From Flaccisagitta enflata (Eukaryota; Chaetognatha; Sagittoidea; Aphragmophora), in NCBI GenBank assembly GCA_965153355.1, contig OZ231127.1, positions 60,760,001 through 60,824,000 on the forward strand: a stretch of DNA of 64,000 nucleotides, given 5' to 3'. Shown here in pieces: positions 1 through 21,045 of this stretch (position 1 is its first letter; the number at the start of each line of letters is the position of its first letter). The translations under genes were made by a program, and so were the position numbers. The notes under the pieces are model-generated. The model searched no databases. It was not told where the DNA came from and worked only from the letters and a program-made list of their open reading frames with translations.

Positions 1-960
1 TAGACCTGAATTCAGCCCAAACGGACAGACAGATGGACGAACGAACGGACGAACAAAAGTCCCCCTGTGTTCTACAGGAATTCGTCCCCTTCGGGGCCGC
101 TGCCCTGCTTCCCCTCACTCAAATTCATAATCATGCACAGCAGGGCAACGGGTATCGCTGACCACATATTGCCCTTGGGCGACCTGTTTGGCGTTTTTCA
201 GCTTTTGGGCACTGGCCCCGAAGGGCACATAGTCATGTAGAACACAGGGGGAATCTGTCCGTGCGTACGTTCGTGCATCCATATGTCCGTCCGTCCGTCC
301 GTCCCCCCCACCCCATCCTCAGGGTTTTGTCTCCTTTGGGGCCTATTTGGACCCAAATTCTACCAAATAGCCCAAATCCAAGCAATATGGCCCAAATCTG
401 AGCAAAATGGCCCAAATTCAAGCATTATGGCCCAAATCCAAGCAAAATGGCCCAAATCCAAGCAAAATGGCCTAAATCTAGCCTAAATCTGGCTGGACAA
501 CCCCAATCCTGGCCTGAGATCAGCCATTTTGACCCCTTATTTGACCTTTATTATGGGCTCTGATACTTAATTTCTGACCAGATTTGGGCCATTTTGCTTG
601 GATTTGGGCCATAATGCTTGGATTTGGGTTATTTGGCAGAATTTGGGTCCAAATAGGCCCCAAAGGAGACGAAGCCCTGAGGATGGGGCAGGGGGGACGA
701 ACGGATTGAAGGACGGACGGACAGATGGACAGATTCCCCCTGTGTTCTACAGGACTTTGTCCCCTTCGGGGCCGCTGGCCTACTCCCCCTCAACTTAAAT
801 CACACATTCCTTAAGCAGGGCACGAGTACCGCTGACCACTTACTGCCTTTGGGCTGCTATTTGTGCATAATCTTCCTACCCAGATGCCCTAGTGACCTTC
901 TCCGGCACTGCTCCTGCCCACCCGCTCGTGACTGGGGTAGCCATGTATCCAGCCTTGGTT
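1..960. repeat. Foldback repeat copies, family F1
   Basis: Positions 207-780 form one element with inverted ends of roughly 50 bp. The left arm holds GTAGAACACAGGGGGAATCT and the right arm (about 727-780) holds its reverse complement. The interior carries about 20-bp repeats of the type CCAAATCCAAGCAAAATGG, direct on the left (360-480) and inverted on the right (580-660). Positions 50-110 are the right arm of a second, truncated copy. Both right arms run into a conserved tail (about 85-180 and 775-960) containing GCAGGGCA and TACCGCTGACCA; the second tail ends in GTATCCAGCCTTG, the terminus shared with family G. No coding capacity seen. Confidence 0.75.
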
Positions 961-2080
961 TGCAATGTTTCACAATCTCCCTTACAGATGAATCGACAGT
1001 TGGACAGTTTGAAAAATCAACAGACTAGCAAAGAGACAAAACCCCTCACAGATATAAGAGAATGCAGATAAAAACAGGATGAGACCATGAAAAAAGTGAT
1101 GGTGGAAAAATCCTCCAAAATTCCTATGACAATGCTTATGTTTGACAGCTTACTAGTAAAGAGATTGTTTTTCAAGGGATTGACATAAAATCTGGCATTT
1201 CTAGCTTGATTCGTTCAAAAGTTATGAGCAAAACAAGTGAAATCAAGAGAAAAGAAGAATAATTCAATGATCTGGAAAATCGTCCAAAATCTTCATAACA
1301 TTGCTCATGTTTGAACGCTTATAACTTGGTTGTTTTTCAATGGATTTCAAAAAAATTGGTGACAGTTGGAAAGATCTTGAAAAGATCTTTCAAATGGGAC
1401 CAATCTGGCATTTCTAACTTAAAGCGTTTAAAAGTTATAAGCAAAACAAGGGACATTGTCCAAAAGAGAGAAAGTTTTATGGCCTGTACCAACCACCCAG
1501 AAAGAAATGGGAATTTAAAAAAAGGCGCTCCTGGGATTATTTTGAAACCTTTTGACATGGATTATGCATGGGCTGGACCACCAGAAACAATGAAAAAAGT
1601 AGCAGTTATCCTAGTTTAAAGTTGGCGGTGGATATCCAGAGCAGTGTCATGCGATGAGGAAAAGACACGTTGAATAAAAGCGGTAATGCGCGTCTTCACA
1701 TTTTTCAACTTAGTCATCACGGACCATCACGGACCAAATTTGGTTATAGATTTGTCTAAAAACAAAAGAAAATTTCCGCCACATGTAGTAAAAACAAACC
1801 ATTTCAGCAGCGTGAACACACCCTTTGACAGGTTAACTCGAGCACTGAGCAAATTCAAGCATCACAAAATGAGAGATAAGAGAAAAAAAAACAGAAATAG
1901 GAAATAAGGAGACACGTGAAATGACAGCCAAAAAGAGGACAAAAGACGTCTGAATGACGTCATCGGAAGAAACGATAGGAAACGATAACGATCTCATTCT
2001 ATGCCTGTCTGTCTGTCTCTGCTCTGTCTCTGTCTGTCTCTGTTCTGTCTCTGTCTTTTGTCTCTCTCTCTGACTCTCTC

Positions 2081-2085
<5 letters not shown>
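961..2085. other. Anonymous non-coding stretch
   Basis: No exon with plausible splice borders was recognised on either strand. There is a weak internal repeat: two passages near 1100-1180 and 1270-1340 share AAATC.TCCAAAAT.. and CATGTTTGA. It lies downstream of the minus-strand kinase gene and may include its 3' UTR and polyadenylation region, but I saw no clear signal. Confidence 0.4.

Positions 2086-2086
<1 letters not shown>

Positions 2087-2154
<68 letters not shown>
2087..2154. repeat. (CT)n microsatellite at the kinase stop codon
   Basis: A nearly pure CT dinucleotide tract preceded by CTGT-rich sequence from about 2003. On the minus strand it is (GA)n, immediately 3' of the kinase stop. 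Confidence 0.95.
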
Positions 2155-10736
<8,582 letters not shown>

Positions 10737-10819
10737 CTGAAATGAATGCAAACCCACAAATGAACTTGTTAAGTTTTTTTTTCTTCTCATCCTTCATGCT
10801 TTTCCTCATGCTTTCTTCA

Positions 10820-10821
10820 TT

Positions 10822-10910
<89 letters not shown>

Positions 10911-10917
10911 ATTTCCT

Positions 10918-11003
<86 letters not shown>

Positions 11004-11010
11004 TTCTTTC
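10820..11010. repeat. (TTTC)n microsatellite
   Basis: About 190 bp of a tetranucleotide with two CATTTCC-type interruptions near 10909. Confidence 0.95.
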
Positions 11011-11155
11011 TCAAAACCTTTTCAATGCCCAACCATTTGCAAATGAACCAAGAATGGAATCGCAGTTTTGCTCTTTTTCCAGTTTCGTGCGCAACAAGTT
11101 TTAAGTCTTAGAAAATATTTCTTTGCCCCAGGAATTTAGGGAATCATCCCGGGAA

Positions 11156-11159
<4 letters not shown>

Positions 11160-11218
<59 letters not shown>

Positions 11219-12060
11219 GGCATGGGTAAGATGGGCAAAATTGCTGAGGGACAGGTTTGTTATTGCGTGGGGACTACGAATACATGAAATTGACGCTCAA
11301 AAGAATGCGGTCATTGTATTTCTTCTTCTTCTACCTTGGCGTTTCTCTTGAAACACATTATTGACGGAATAACCGAAAGACCTAGAAGATTTATTTGAAG
11401 ATTTTTTGTCAACGCTTGTTTGCAAAAGATATTGACCTTGACAGTTCCTTCACGGTTCCTTTACGGTTTCTTTACTATGACACTGTCAAAGAAATGTATG
11501 ATCGTACCGAATGGATTATTGCGAATGAAATATTGCGGTTCAATAAATTAGAAATAGAAAAAAACCTTATATTATCACAACATTTTCGTATCTCGATCGA
11601 TAATTTTGGTCGATTGGTTCATCCATCCTCATTTGCGGCTGATTTCCGCGTTGTAAACTGCCTCGACTCCAGCCTAACTTGACGTGGTTAGTGAGGCTGT
11701 TTTACTGTCATTTGCATGAATCGAATTCAGTTGAACTTTGGTACAGCGCTTATCAAGGGACCAGACAAAATCATGCCTTGTATTTAAGCTGCGTTTTGAG
11801 TCGCGTGCTACGCGACTCTATAAGCCACTTTTCCGTCGATCGGTCCGTCACAAAACTGTTTAAAAGGCGTTTAACACAAAATAAAGCAATTTTAAATGTT
11901 TTTGGGCATTTATAAACCTCTTTAAGCCACTTTTTGTTTAGTCCGTTGGTGTTTCTGTCCGTCTGTTTGTACGTCCATTAGTTGGTCATGAAGTTGCCGT
12001 TAAGGCTTTTTGTTGTGTTTTTTGAGTTTTTGAACATCTAATAAAAATCTTTTACAACCA
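11160..12060. other. Non-coding stretch with a (CT)n tract
   Basis: A (CT)n tract sits at 11164-11215. The rest is AT-rich. An open frame at 11395-11682 has no splice or domain support and I do not call it. GAGTCGCGTGCTACGCGACTCTATAA at about 11798-11823 is a family G terminal hairpin, followed by sparse CGTCCGT units. Confidence 0.5.
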
Positions 12061-12066
12061 AACAGG

Positions 12067-13194
12067 TACAGTAGATGTCGTCTAGACTTGGAAATACGGG
12101 GGAGCTCATAACCTGGGTATGAGTATAGCGAGGGGACTGATATTTTGCTGATATAATGTATAGACCCTAAGGGGTTGACGATGGGGTATGGCATCCCCCT
12201 ACGGCCTACCCTAGAAAAAAAAATTTAAGTATAAAATTTTAGGATTAATCACTTTTTTTGCAGAATTTCAGCTTCATCCATTTGCTTAAAGTACAAAACC
12301 AGTCTTGGATTCAAACCTGGAACCATTAACTAAATAAACTGATCAAGATAAACCAGAGGTCAATTGAGTTAACCACTAGACCAATTCCGGAAGCTGATTC
12401 AATCAAGCGAATTCGATTTACTATATGACGCACTGAAATTAAAGTAAAAGGAATTTACCCAGAGAATAAAGTTACCATTCACTTTATTATTTTTGCTCAG
12501 GTCAATGCTTGTGCTTATTTTTTTGTACTAAAATATGTTAACTTACATGAGAAAACCAATCTGTCACTGGCAAATGACAAACATGCTAAAAGATTGAAGG
12601 AAATTCGATTCTGATGAGACTAAAAAGTGAAAAAAATAGTGACAATCATTTCAGTAACTGCTCACTGAAAATTTTAAATTTGCATAAAAAATCCAAATAT
12701 CATTAAAATAAGAACATGGCGCCCTCAGTTTATGTTTTAGGAATCGCGCTATGTTCTTGTATTGTTGATATTTTGATTTTCTATGCAAATTTAAAATTTT
12801 CAATGAGCTATGGTAGATTGACAAAAGAAGTTTTCTATTGTATTTCGCATATTTTTTCAGCTGTAAAATAAAGGATTGGGGTTTAAAACTGGCATACGCA
12901 AGTCAATTCATGCAAAATATGGCTGTTGACAGTTTAATTGAAAACATAAAAGCAAAAATGGTCATTAAATTTCATTTTACAAATTTCATGACTTATCTAG
13001 CTCGGGTAGCAAATTCTATGGTAATTTTCAGTGCGTCATATTCAAAAGATTATTCTATTAACAGAGCTGTTATACCCCATCGTCAACCCTTTAGGACATA
13101 AGCATTATTCACACAGAGATTGATTTCATTTGCACAAATGGTAATTAAGATATGAGGGCCCCCGTACTTCCAAGTCTAGACGACATCTACTGTA
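12067..13194. mobile_element. Foldback/MITE-like element, family F2 copy 1
   Basis: The left end TACAGTAGATGTCGTCTAGA, followed by CTTGGAAATACGGGGG, is matched in reverse complement at about 13155-13194. A second inverted pair lies inside the first (about 12150-12187 against 13070-13105, GGGGTTGACGATGGGGTAT). A third surrounds the centre (about 12640-12700 against 12755-12815). No transposase frame is visible, so it is non-autonomous or decayed. The same ends recur at 48991-49560. Confidence 0.75.
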
Positions 13195-13344
13195 GTTCAG
13201 AGGTCTTTTAAAAAGTTTTGGTCTATTCATCTGTCTGTTTGCTTGACTTTTTTGAAAGTGCGGACGCATGCGACTTAGGTCTAATGACCTTGTTTGAACT
13301 ATGAGCTATGAATTATTGTTAAGAGACTAAAATGTCATGTCTTT

Positions 13345-13640
13345 TAGGCGGATATGCCTTAGTTGAGGGCACGCTCTAGCGAGGTTGGACTCATACCTTA
13401 AAATTTATGTATCTAACTCTAAGCGGCTTTTGTCACAGTAGGTCCAGAATCGTCAAAAGCTACAGATGCTGCTCTAAACACTTTTGTAACAATTGGAAAA
13501 AAAATCTCACATTATTCATCTAACGACGAGCAATTACAAGGATCGTCATTTTGAATCAAGGTAGGTCTAGCATTGTCTACGAAAGTTGCAGCGAACAGAC
13601 AAACGCATAGATTGAAGGGCCGACGCCTTAATAAACTAGG
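13345..13640. other. MITE fragment and anonymous sequence
   Basis: GGCGGATATGCC and GGGCACGCTCTAGCGAGGTT (about 13348-13387) match the right half of the element at 33269-33448. Nothing else recognisable follows. Confidence 0.45.
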
Positions 13641-13648
13641 GGGGGTAA

Positions 13649-13654
<6 letters not shown>

Positions 13655-13697
<43 letters not shown>
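13655..13697. repeat. (GA)n microsatellite
   Basis: About 42 bp of GA followed by CAGA-rich sequence to about 13755. Confidence 0.9.
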
Positions 13698-13698
<1 letters not shown>

Positions 13699-14094
13699 CA
13701 GATAGAGCTGAGACAGACAGAGACAGAGACAGACAAAGACTGATACTGAGACAGTTTCTGTAGCAGGGGATCAGTCAGAAAGCCCGACCGACCGAAATCG
13801 ACAAACGGAAAAAAATGTCTATCAATGAAAAAAAGAGAAAAAAAAAAAAACAAAAACAAAAAGAAAGTTCTATAAAAAGAATTGTCAGTTTAGTGATAAA
13901 TCATAGTCTAGAGGACGCTGTCATACCCTTGGTGATTGTCGACTCAATGTTGAGTACCATCAGCCCATTCATCATCTCAGTTTTTGTCGTCTCAGAACGA
14001 AAGAAACTAGAAGCAGTTTTCAAACGAACGCAACAGTAAAAACAACAACAAAAAAAAAAACTATAATAACATCGAGAACAACTACCACACGGTC

Positions 14095-14392
14095 CACACC
14101 ACCACCATCAACACCACCACCACCACCACCACCACCACCACCACCACCACCACCACCACCACCACCACCACCACCACCACCACCACCACCAACATCACCA
14201 CCACCAACATCAACATCAACAGCCATGACGAAAAAAAACACAGATAAAACAACGACAGCAAAAACAAAACAACAAAAACGACAATAACAACAACAACAAC
14301 AGTAACAACAACCACAACAACAACAACAACAGCAACAACAACAACAACCACAACAACAACAACAACCACAACAACAACAACAACAACAACAA
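14095..14392. repeat. (CAC)n and (CAA)n microsatellites
   Basis: A CAC tract at about 14097-14190, then mixed AAC/ACA sequence, and CAACAA-rich sequence to about 14390. Gly- and Val-rich minus-strand frames are artefacts. Confidence 0.93.
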
Positions 14393-14399
14393 TCGAAAT

Positions 14400-14690
14400 C
14401 TTGTCTTTTCAGTCGCGTGCTACACGACTTTACCTACACCCCGTCAATCCGTCCGTTAGTCGACAAAAATATCGACAGTTCTAAGTTTTACTTCGAAAAC
14501 ATTTTGACTTATTTAGATGAAGAAGTACTAAAAAGGTAGCAACTATCCATTTTTAGTCGCGTGCTACGTGACTCTATAATCTGCTTTGTCCGTCCGTCAG
14601 TTGGTCGGTTGGTCGGTCGGTCGGTAGGTTGGTCCCCTTTTGGGCAGCGGCCCCGGAGGGGTAGATGACCTATGGTAAACCTATACCTAT
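14400..14690 (-). repeat. Family G hairpin ends and a partial F1 arm
   Basis: GTCGCGTGCTACACGAC at about 14412 and GTCGCGTGCTACGTGACTCT at 14557 are terminal hairpins. The second is followed by GGTCGGTCGGTCGGT units and, at 14638-14680, GGGCAGCGGCCCCGGAGGGG, the F1 arm. Confidence 0.65.
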
Positions 14691-14699
14691 ACCTTTACT

Positions 14700-15420
14700 A
14701 TGCTTTCATACATATGGGGAATTATCTCCTCATATTTTTTGCAATCATTGTAAATTTCTAATGCCGGACTCAGAATTTAATTGAAATTCTTCCAGACAAA
14801 TATGCTTTTAATTATAATTCCTTTACTGCTCTTGGATGTTTGCGCACCCTCGCTGCCACTCACTTCCTGTCACGTGGTCTCCCCACATCCCTTCTCTTCC
14901 ACCTTCCCTTAAATGTCAGAATTTAAAAAGGATCAATTTTCCAGGCGCGAACTCGCGACTGCTAAGTCTTAAGTTCGGCAACTTAACCAATAGGCAATGA
15001 TGCCATTCTGTTTTAAAGCAGAAACGAATGCTGAGCAATTATTAATGAATCGAGCAAATGCTCCTACGCACAAATCGAATCATGAATTGAAATCATTGTG
15101 ACTTTTTAATCGAATTTTTGAAACGCCGTAACTCAGAGACGAATCAACGGATTGGCTTGATTTTTTGTACGGTAATGTCACATGACCTTGTCTATTACTG
15201 TATTAAGTTTCAGGAATTTTTTAGAAGTAAACCCACACCAACCAGCCTACCTGCCTGAAAATTTTAAGCAAGTAGTTCGATGAAAATGTCTGAAATTTTG
15301 CATGAATGATCATCCATCCCTTGACAGATCCTGAGTAAGTTGTACAACAATCACGTAATTACTTTCACTGCAATTGCATAGAACATTTTTCTCACATATC
15401 AAAAATTAAAACGTTTTAAG
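14700..15420. repeat. Dispersed repeat, copy at 15120-15410
   Basis: 15120-15410 matches 32575-32870 in the same direction, sharing GTTAAGTTTCAGGAA, ACCAGCCTACC, TGAAATTTTGCA and TAATTGCATA. Nothing recognised in 14700-15120 apart from GCGCGAACTCGCGACT near 14945. Confidence 0.5.
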
Positions 15421-16600
15421 TTGCGAACAAACAACTAAATAAGAGGCTCTGTTTATCCGTCATCTGTCTGCCGGTCTGTTCATGAACGGAGCGAGCGGAG
15501 CAAGCGTAGCAAAGCGGAGCGCTGTGGAGCGAATGAGCGATCACTGTGCTTTTAAAACAATTCTGAGTGAAAAGTCATATAACTGTGTGTTTTTCTGCAC
15601 TTTTGAGCAGTATTGGGGTGTAAGAGCATGTAACTAGCAAAAACAAAATCATTCCCTGAGCGCTTTTTGAGTAACCTTCAAAATCAGAATAAAATAGACC
15701 TAATTTCAATGCAGATTCTTCTGAGATGTGTTGACTAAATTTTTGATTCTATGAAGTTAATCTATGCAAAATTCCCTTCATTTGATAGGTCGCACTCTAT
15801 ACTTTTGCAAAGAATTGAAATTTTCATTTTTTGAGTCACCGATACAAAAAAGTAACGGTGGCTCAAAATATGAAAACCTAATTTCTATATAAAACCATAT
15901 AGTGTGACCTATCAAATGAAAGGAAATTTTGTATAGAATAACAATATGGAATAAAAAAATGAGCCAATACAACTCATTAGAATTTGCATTACAAATAGGT
16001 TTATTTTTTTTCTATCTTGAAGATTACTCAAAAAGCGCTCGGGGAATGATTTTATTTTTGCTAGTTACATGCTCTTACATCCCAATACTGCTCAAAAATG
16101 CAGAAAAACCCACAGTTATATGACTTTCCACTGAGAATTTTTTTAAAAGCACAGTGCGATGCAAACGACCGAGTAATGTGCTAAAAATGTAATTCTCTCG
16201 ATCAGAAACGGACCCGGAGCTTGGGTTTGGGAGGAGTATGCCCCTGCCCAGCTGTCTGCCACAATATTGTGGACCCACGTCACATGTTGTATGACGGCAA
16301 CACGCAACGCATTATGGCCATTCGTGATGCGTTTTGGCCACGTGTAACATAACACAGCCGCGCTAAGGGCGTGTTTCTAGTGATGACAATTATTGCGTTC
16401 AATCCCATTAATGTTAATCCGATTACAGCATGAACACAGATTCATGAATTTCAATCATCCCACGAGGGAGTAAGCGAAAAGAGCGAGCCCGTGAACGGAG
16501 CGACCGAGTGTAGCGAAAGAGCAGAGTGAGCGGTTCAAGCAAACGAACGTAGAGAGCGACTGAGTGGCCCTCTCAAAACATGATTGTCCCACGAGTAGAA
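15420..16600. mobile_element. Large foldback element, family F4
   Basis: The arms at about 15540-15690 and 16020-16160 are reverse complements with scattered mismatches (AAAAGTCATATAACTGTG; AAGAGCATGTAACTAGCAAA). A second inverted pair encloses the centre (ATTTGATAGGTCGCACTCTA at about 15780 against TAGTGTGACCTATCAAATGA at 15900). AGCGAGCGGAGCAAGCG-type sequence flanks both sides (15487-15535 and 16470-16560). No long open frame. Confidence 0.7.
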
Positions 16601-16794
16601 ACAGGCTCTAAATACGATACATCTGCAAGCAACATGTTGAGGCCGCATTTGAAGCATGACACATCATGACCGGGAGTGACGCAATAAGGCTGTGTGATGT
16701 GTCATGGCGTTAATATTTTGTAGGCGCGAAACACGCGAAACGCGCCGCGCCGAAGGAGGGGATGCTTTTCGGAAAGAAAGAAAGGGAAAGGAGA

Positions 16795-17310
16795 ACAAGG
16801 CCGGATACACGGCCACCAGTTGCGGACGGGTGGGCAGGGGCGGAAATGCGCTCTTTCCCACGTTTTGACTCAATCATTACGGACGGACGGGCGAACCGAC
16901 GGACAGATGGACCGACGGATGGACGGACAAAGCCTCTTTTAAGAGTTGCGTGTCCGCACCTAAAAAAGAAAAGGACAAGAGGGAAGAAAGAAAAGAAAAA
17001 ACAAGTGACGCCGGGTCACAATATCGTTGCGGACAGGGTGCAGGGGCATTCAACCTCCAGCCTGACCCCTGCCCCAAGCCCCCTCCTACACGCTCACACA
17101 CACATACATACAAAGAATAGCAAATGCAGCATCAGATGCGCGTATTCCGCGGTTTCAGCTCGAGCGTGATGAACCAACGGACCAATTTACCAATGAACCA
17201 ACTGACTGATGGACCGCCAGACCGATGGAACAACAGACCGACAGATCGGTGGACCAACAAACTGACGGACTGATGGATGAACAAAGCCTCCTAAAGAGTT
17301 GCGAGTCCGC
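16795..17310 (+). repeat. Two tandem copies of family G, GTTGCGGACGG type
   Basis: The first copy (about 16797-16965) begins ACAAGGCCGGATACACGG, has GTTGCGGACGGGTGGGCAGG, then a CGGACGGAC/ACCGACGG tract, and ends AGAGTTGCGTGTCCGCACCT. The second (about 17010-17312) has GTGCAGGGGCATTCAACCTC and a degenerate ACCGACNGAT tract, and ends AAGAGTTGCGAGTCCGCAAC. Confidence 0.7.
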
Positions 17311-17490
17311 AACTAACAAGGCCGGATACACGGCAGGTCAGTTGCGGACGGTCGGGCAGGGGCAGTAATGAATAAACCGCTCGCAATTCAGAAATGTGGC
17401 GTACCAACAGACCGACACGGGGAGGTGTAGAGTCGCGTGTCCGTGTCACTGAAAAGGAGGAAAATATAAAAAAAAAAAAAATTCTGCGCC

Positions 17491-17570
<80 letters not shown>

Positions 17571-18055
17571 TAGACTGACAGACATTTTGTTACCATTTCA
17601 AAACGATATAGGTCTGTCTTAACTGTTTTGAAACCTGTGAATTAAAAAAGTCTGTCTCCCTAATTTTCTGTATCATTTTTAGTCGCGGACATGCAACTCT
17701 ACACCTTGCCGTGTCGGTCCGTCCGTCCGTCCATCCATCTATCTGTCCCAAACTTTTTTGAATTACGAGCAGTTTTTGAATTACGGCCCCTTCCCAACCG
17801 TCCGCGACTGTCTTGCCGTGTATACGGCCTTGTTTTGTTTTGTTTTTTTCATTTTGATTGTTAGGATGTAGATGAAACAAGGCCGGATACACGGTTACCG
17901 AAGTTGCGTGCGGGTGGGCAGGGGCCATATGTGACGTCACCAAACCATGTGGGCAAGAGCAGTGAGGTCAAAGATTTAAAATCATAAAAAAAGTAAAGTG
18001 TGACCGACCGATGGACGGACAAAGCGGGTTGTAGAGTCGCGTACACGCGACTTAA
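17311..18055. repeat. Three family G copies in both orientations around a (GA)n tract
   Basis: Plus copy 17318-17455 ends in GAGTCGCGTGTCCGTGTCAC. (GA)n lies at 17493-17566. A minus-orientation copy 17680-17835 runs TTTTTAGTCGCGGACATGCG to GCCGTGTATACGGCCTTG. A further plus copy 17876-18055 runs ACAAGGCCGGATACACGG to GAGTCGCGTACACGCGACTT. The inverted arrangement could itself form a hairpin. Confidence 0.75.
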
Positions 18056-18234
18056 AAAATTTGCGTATGGGAAACTTGATGGGAGAAAATTGTGAAGATT
18101 TTCAAAATATGAACGCCTCTGCCGCACATCATGCATTGCTTTGTGGTCATGCGTGCTTCATAAGTTAATAATTTTACTTTACTTTTATATTATATAACTT
18201 GGGTGAAAGGACATTCCCAACTTTTGTTTTGAGA

Positions 18235-18425
18235 AGCACCCAATAACCCTGGCCCCAGCAACCTGTCTTGACCTCACCAACCTAATACCGGTCTCACCAA
18301 CCTATTCCAAACCTCAGCGACCCATTCTAGCCTCGCCAACCTAATCTTGGCATCACCAACCTCACTTTCCTAAACCTGGCCTCACCGACCTATCCCAGCC
18401 TCACCAACCTAGTCCCGGCCTCAGT
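18235..18425. repeat. Degenerate minisatellite (CCTCACCAACCTA type)
   Basis: About eight diverged units of roughly 20-22 bp sharing CTCACCAACCTA. Confidence 0.7.
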
Positions 18426-18589
18426 TTGGAGCAATGATCGAACAATGATGAAGGATATGCTAAGATAAAATTCATAAAATCAAGTTTCTTAACTTTAAGA
18501 TCAATGTATGCAACAGTTATTTAAAAGAAACAAAATTGACCAAAAACAGGCAAATACAAAATTTCATTTGATCTTTTTTTTTTGTCGAT

Positions 18590-19000
18590 GATCATTGTTG
18601 TTGCTGCATGCTGTGTTTTTCTCCATTGTTATACTTCATCATCCCAGTTCTTTTCCTGTGCTCCTCCCCATCGTCGTCGTTGTTCCTCTCTTTCATTTAC
18701 ATTATTCTTTTCCTTCATTGTCATTGTTTTTCCCCTTCATTGTTGTCGTTCTTTTATGGTTGTCATGTATTCCCCGTTCATCGTTATCGTTTACTCCCAA
18801 TCATCATCGCCGGTCTTCTCCTTCATCTTCGTTTTTCTTCTCTTTCATTGTTGTCACTCTCTCCTTTCATTGCCATCGTTCGTCTCCTTCATCGTCGTCG
18901 TTCTTCTCCTTCTCCATCAGCGTTGTTCTCCTTCATCACCGTCGTTGTTCTCCCTCATCGTCGTCGTTCTTCTCCTTCATCTTTGTCATTTTTATCTAAA
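18590..19000. repeat. Degenerate TTC/TCG-rich minisatellite
   Basis: Imperfect units around TTCATCGTCGTCGTTCTTCT, spaced about 35 bp at the right end. It is open in all three forward frames, which argues for a repeat and not a gene. Confidence 0.7.
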
Positions 19001-19679
19001 ATAACCATCGAATTATATCTTTTTTAAGTTAATATCTATTGTATTCATTTTGAATTTCATTCGCTGAACTCTTGGAATCGGACAGTATTCATCTCACCTG
19101 GTTCACGCGGTGTCCGTTTGTAGTTAACGCTTTCCTCCTCAACTTACAAGTGTTCTTCCCTTGCAACTCGTGATAGGAATAAAGTTTTGAATAAAAAAAC
19201 GAAAAAAATAGAAATTCCGATCAGGTTCTTTGCAGTAAAATGATGCTCGCGGATAAATGATTCATTTAAACCAACTTTCTCCCAGCCGGCAAAAATTTTG
19301 TGTGATGACGTTGTCTGCACTGAATACCCTTCTACTCTGATGTCATCGAACTTTTGGATCGAATCCTCCATAATTCCGAGATGAAGGAAGAACAATCCAT
19401 TTCATCATGATGTCCAATTGCAATCCTCTTCCCATGATAATATTGGCATCATTGCCAAGGAGGATATTTCCTTTCCGTTGGTAGATCTCTCTATCTCTGT
19501 CATTTTTTGTCTCTGGATTTGATTCTCACTTTTTGTATGGGTTTACTGTTTTCTTTTTTCTGACTCTAGGCTTCTGTGTCTGTCTGTCTGCCTGAATTCT
19601 TTGCTGTCTGTCTCTTTATCTGTATATCTGGCTGACTCTCTGTCTCTGTCTCTTTCTATTTCTATTTTTGTTTCACTTT

Positions 19680-19733
19680 TTTCTTTCATTCATTCTTTCA
19701 TTCTTTCATTCTTTCATTCTTTCATTCTTTCAT

Positions 19734-19803
<70 letters not shown>
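19680..19803. repeat. (CATT)n/(TTTC)n and (CT)n microsatellites
   Basis: CATTCTTT units followed by about 60 bp of CT. Confidence 0.93.
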
Positions 19804-19808
<5 letters not shown>

Positions 19809-19974
19809 TTTTCCTCCGATATACAATTCGATGACAAACTTCCGAAGGTCGCCTTAGACGTCCAAAAATAATCTTGGCCAAGGTATTGGCCAAATATCGA
19901 GAATAAAAGAGGAAGAAAAAAGAAAAGAAAAGGAAGGGCAATGTCATCAATTTTTTTCCTCCACATAAGTATAC

Positions 19975-20116
19975 TCAGACAATATGTAGATGGTATATCG
20001 TTGACAACGGAGGGAAGATTAAGAACCATTTCTTCCTCCTCCACCTGAGCACCGTCATTGAGAGTCGTTGCTTCGCTCTCTTGGGGGAAACCTTCTTGAT
20101 CTTGATTTGATGCCAT
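19975..20116 (-). CDS. Possible first coding exon of an unidentified minus-strand gene
   Basis: An ATG at 20116 opens 47 codons starting MASNQDQEGFPQESE, with an acidic block EEEEMVLNLPSV, to a moderate donor CTGA|GTATAC. Codon use looks like coding sequence, but I could not find a next exon in phase. A further minus-strand frame at about 19230-19390 (MEDSIQKFDDIRVEGY) looks protein-like but lacks convincing borders. Neither is a recognisable PKD part. It may be a chance frame. Confidence 0.25.
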
Positions 20117-21045
20117 CGTAATTCCATGATTACTTTTTACCAATAAAAAAAAAATAAAAGTATGAAATACTAAAAAAAAAAAAACCTATAAAATATGTTT
20201 CGAGAAAAAAATCGTCAAATGTTCCCGGGTTTGCCGTCACCCGGCGCAATGCAGGTGAATTGAAATTTAATGGCTTCCAGGCCTTGATTTTGATCAATTT
20301 GAGTTTTTGGTCGGTTGGTCTGTCAATCCGTTGGTCAGTAAGACAGCTTTTTCAGCGTGTACGGATGTATTTTGCATCACTGGTCCAACCCAAATGCTAA
20401 ATCGACCTAATCTATCGCTACCCCTGCCCATCCTCAGCGTCTTGGGTGGCCAGGAGCCGTGTATCCGGCCTTGTTTCCTCGCGAGATTCTTCCGAGAACC
20501 GCAGGAATTGATTATAACTTATAAGCGTATGCAAATGTATTTTTGATGCTATATCAAAGTCGCCAAGGGCAAATGAAATGTATTTCCCATGGACACGTTG
20601 AATTTTAATTTTTGTTTCGACTTTAGGTCGCGAACTAGAGACTGTAGTGTATCGAGTGACAGTGACAGTGACAGTGTAGAAGAGACTGTTTCTGTCTGTC
20701 TGTCAGAGTTTCGGCAATCAACTAACTGGAAAACGTGCCAAAATAGGCACTTTTCTTCCCGTCCGTTGGTTACCGCATTTCCCCTAATTAGCGCCCGGGG
20801 CGCTTACAAAGTTGCAAAATGATATTGCCTTTTTCACCTTTTAATTAGCGCCCTCCTGCAGCATGCAGGACTAAGAAAAATTACTGAAAATTAAAGTAAA
20901 ACAGAAGATTTAGGATAGGGAAAGATAAAAATATGTGATTTCAACAGAAAAATCCACACATGAAGTTAAAAAGAAACAAACAAGGCCAACACCTTTAAGT
21001 CGCATGCGGGACAAATATCACTGAATTGACCTGACTCCTTATAGA

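Noticed and set aside
11395-11682. 95-codon plus-strand open frame
   Set aside because: AT-rich, no family resemblance, no acceptor or donor consistent with a neighbour; likely chance.
18582-19027. Three overlapping 134-140-codon frames
   Set aside because: All three forward frames are open because of a TTC/TCG-rich repeat; not a gene.
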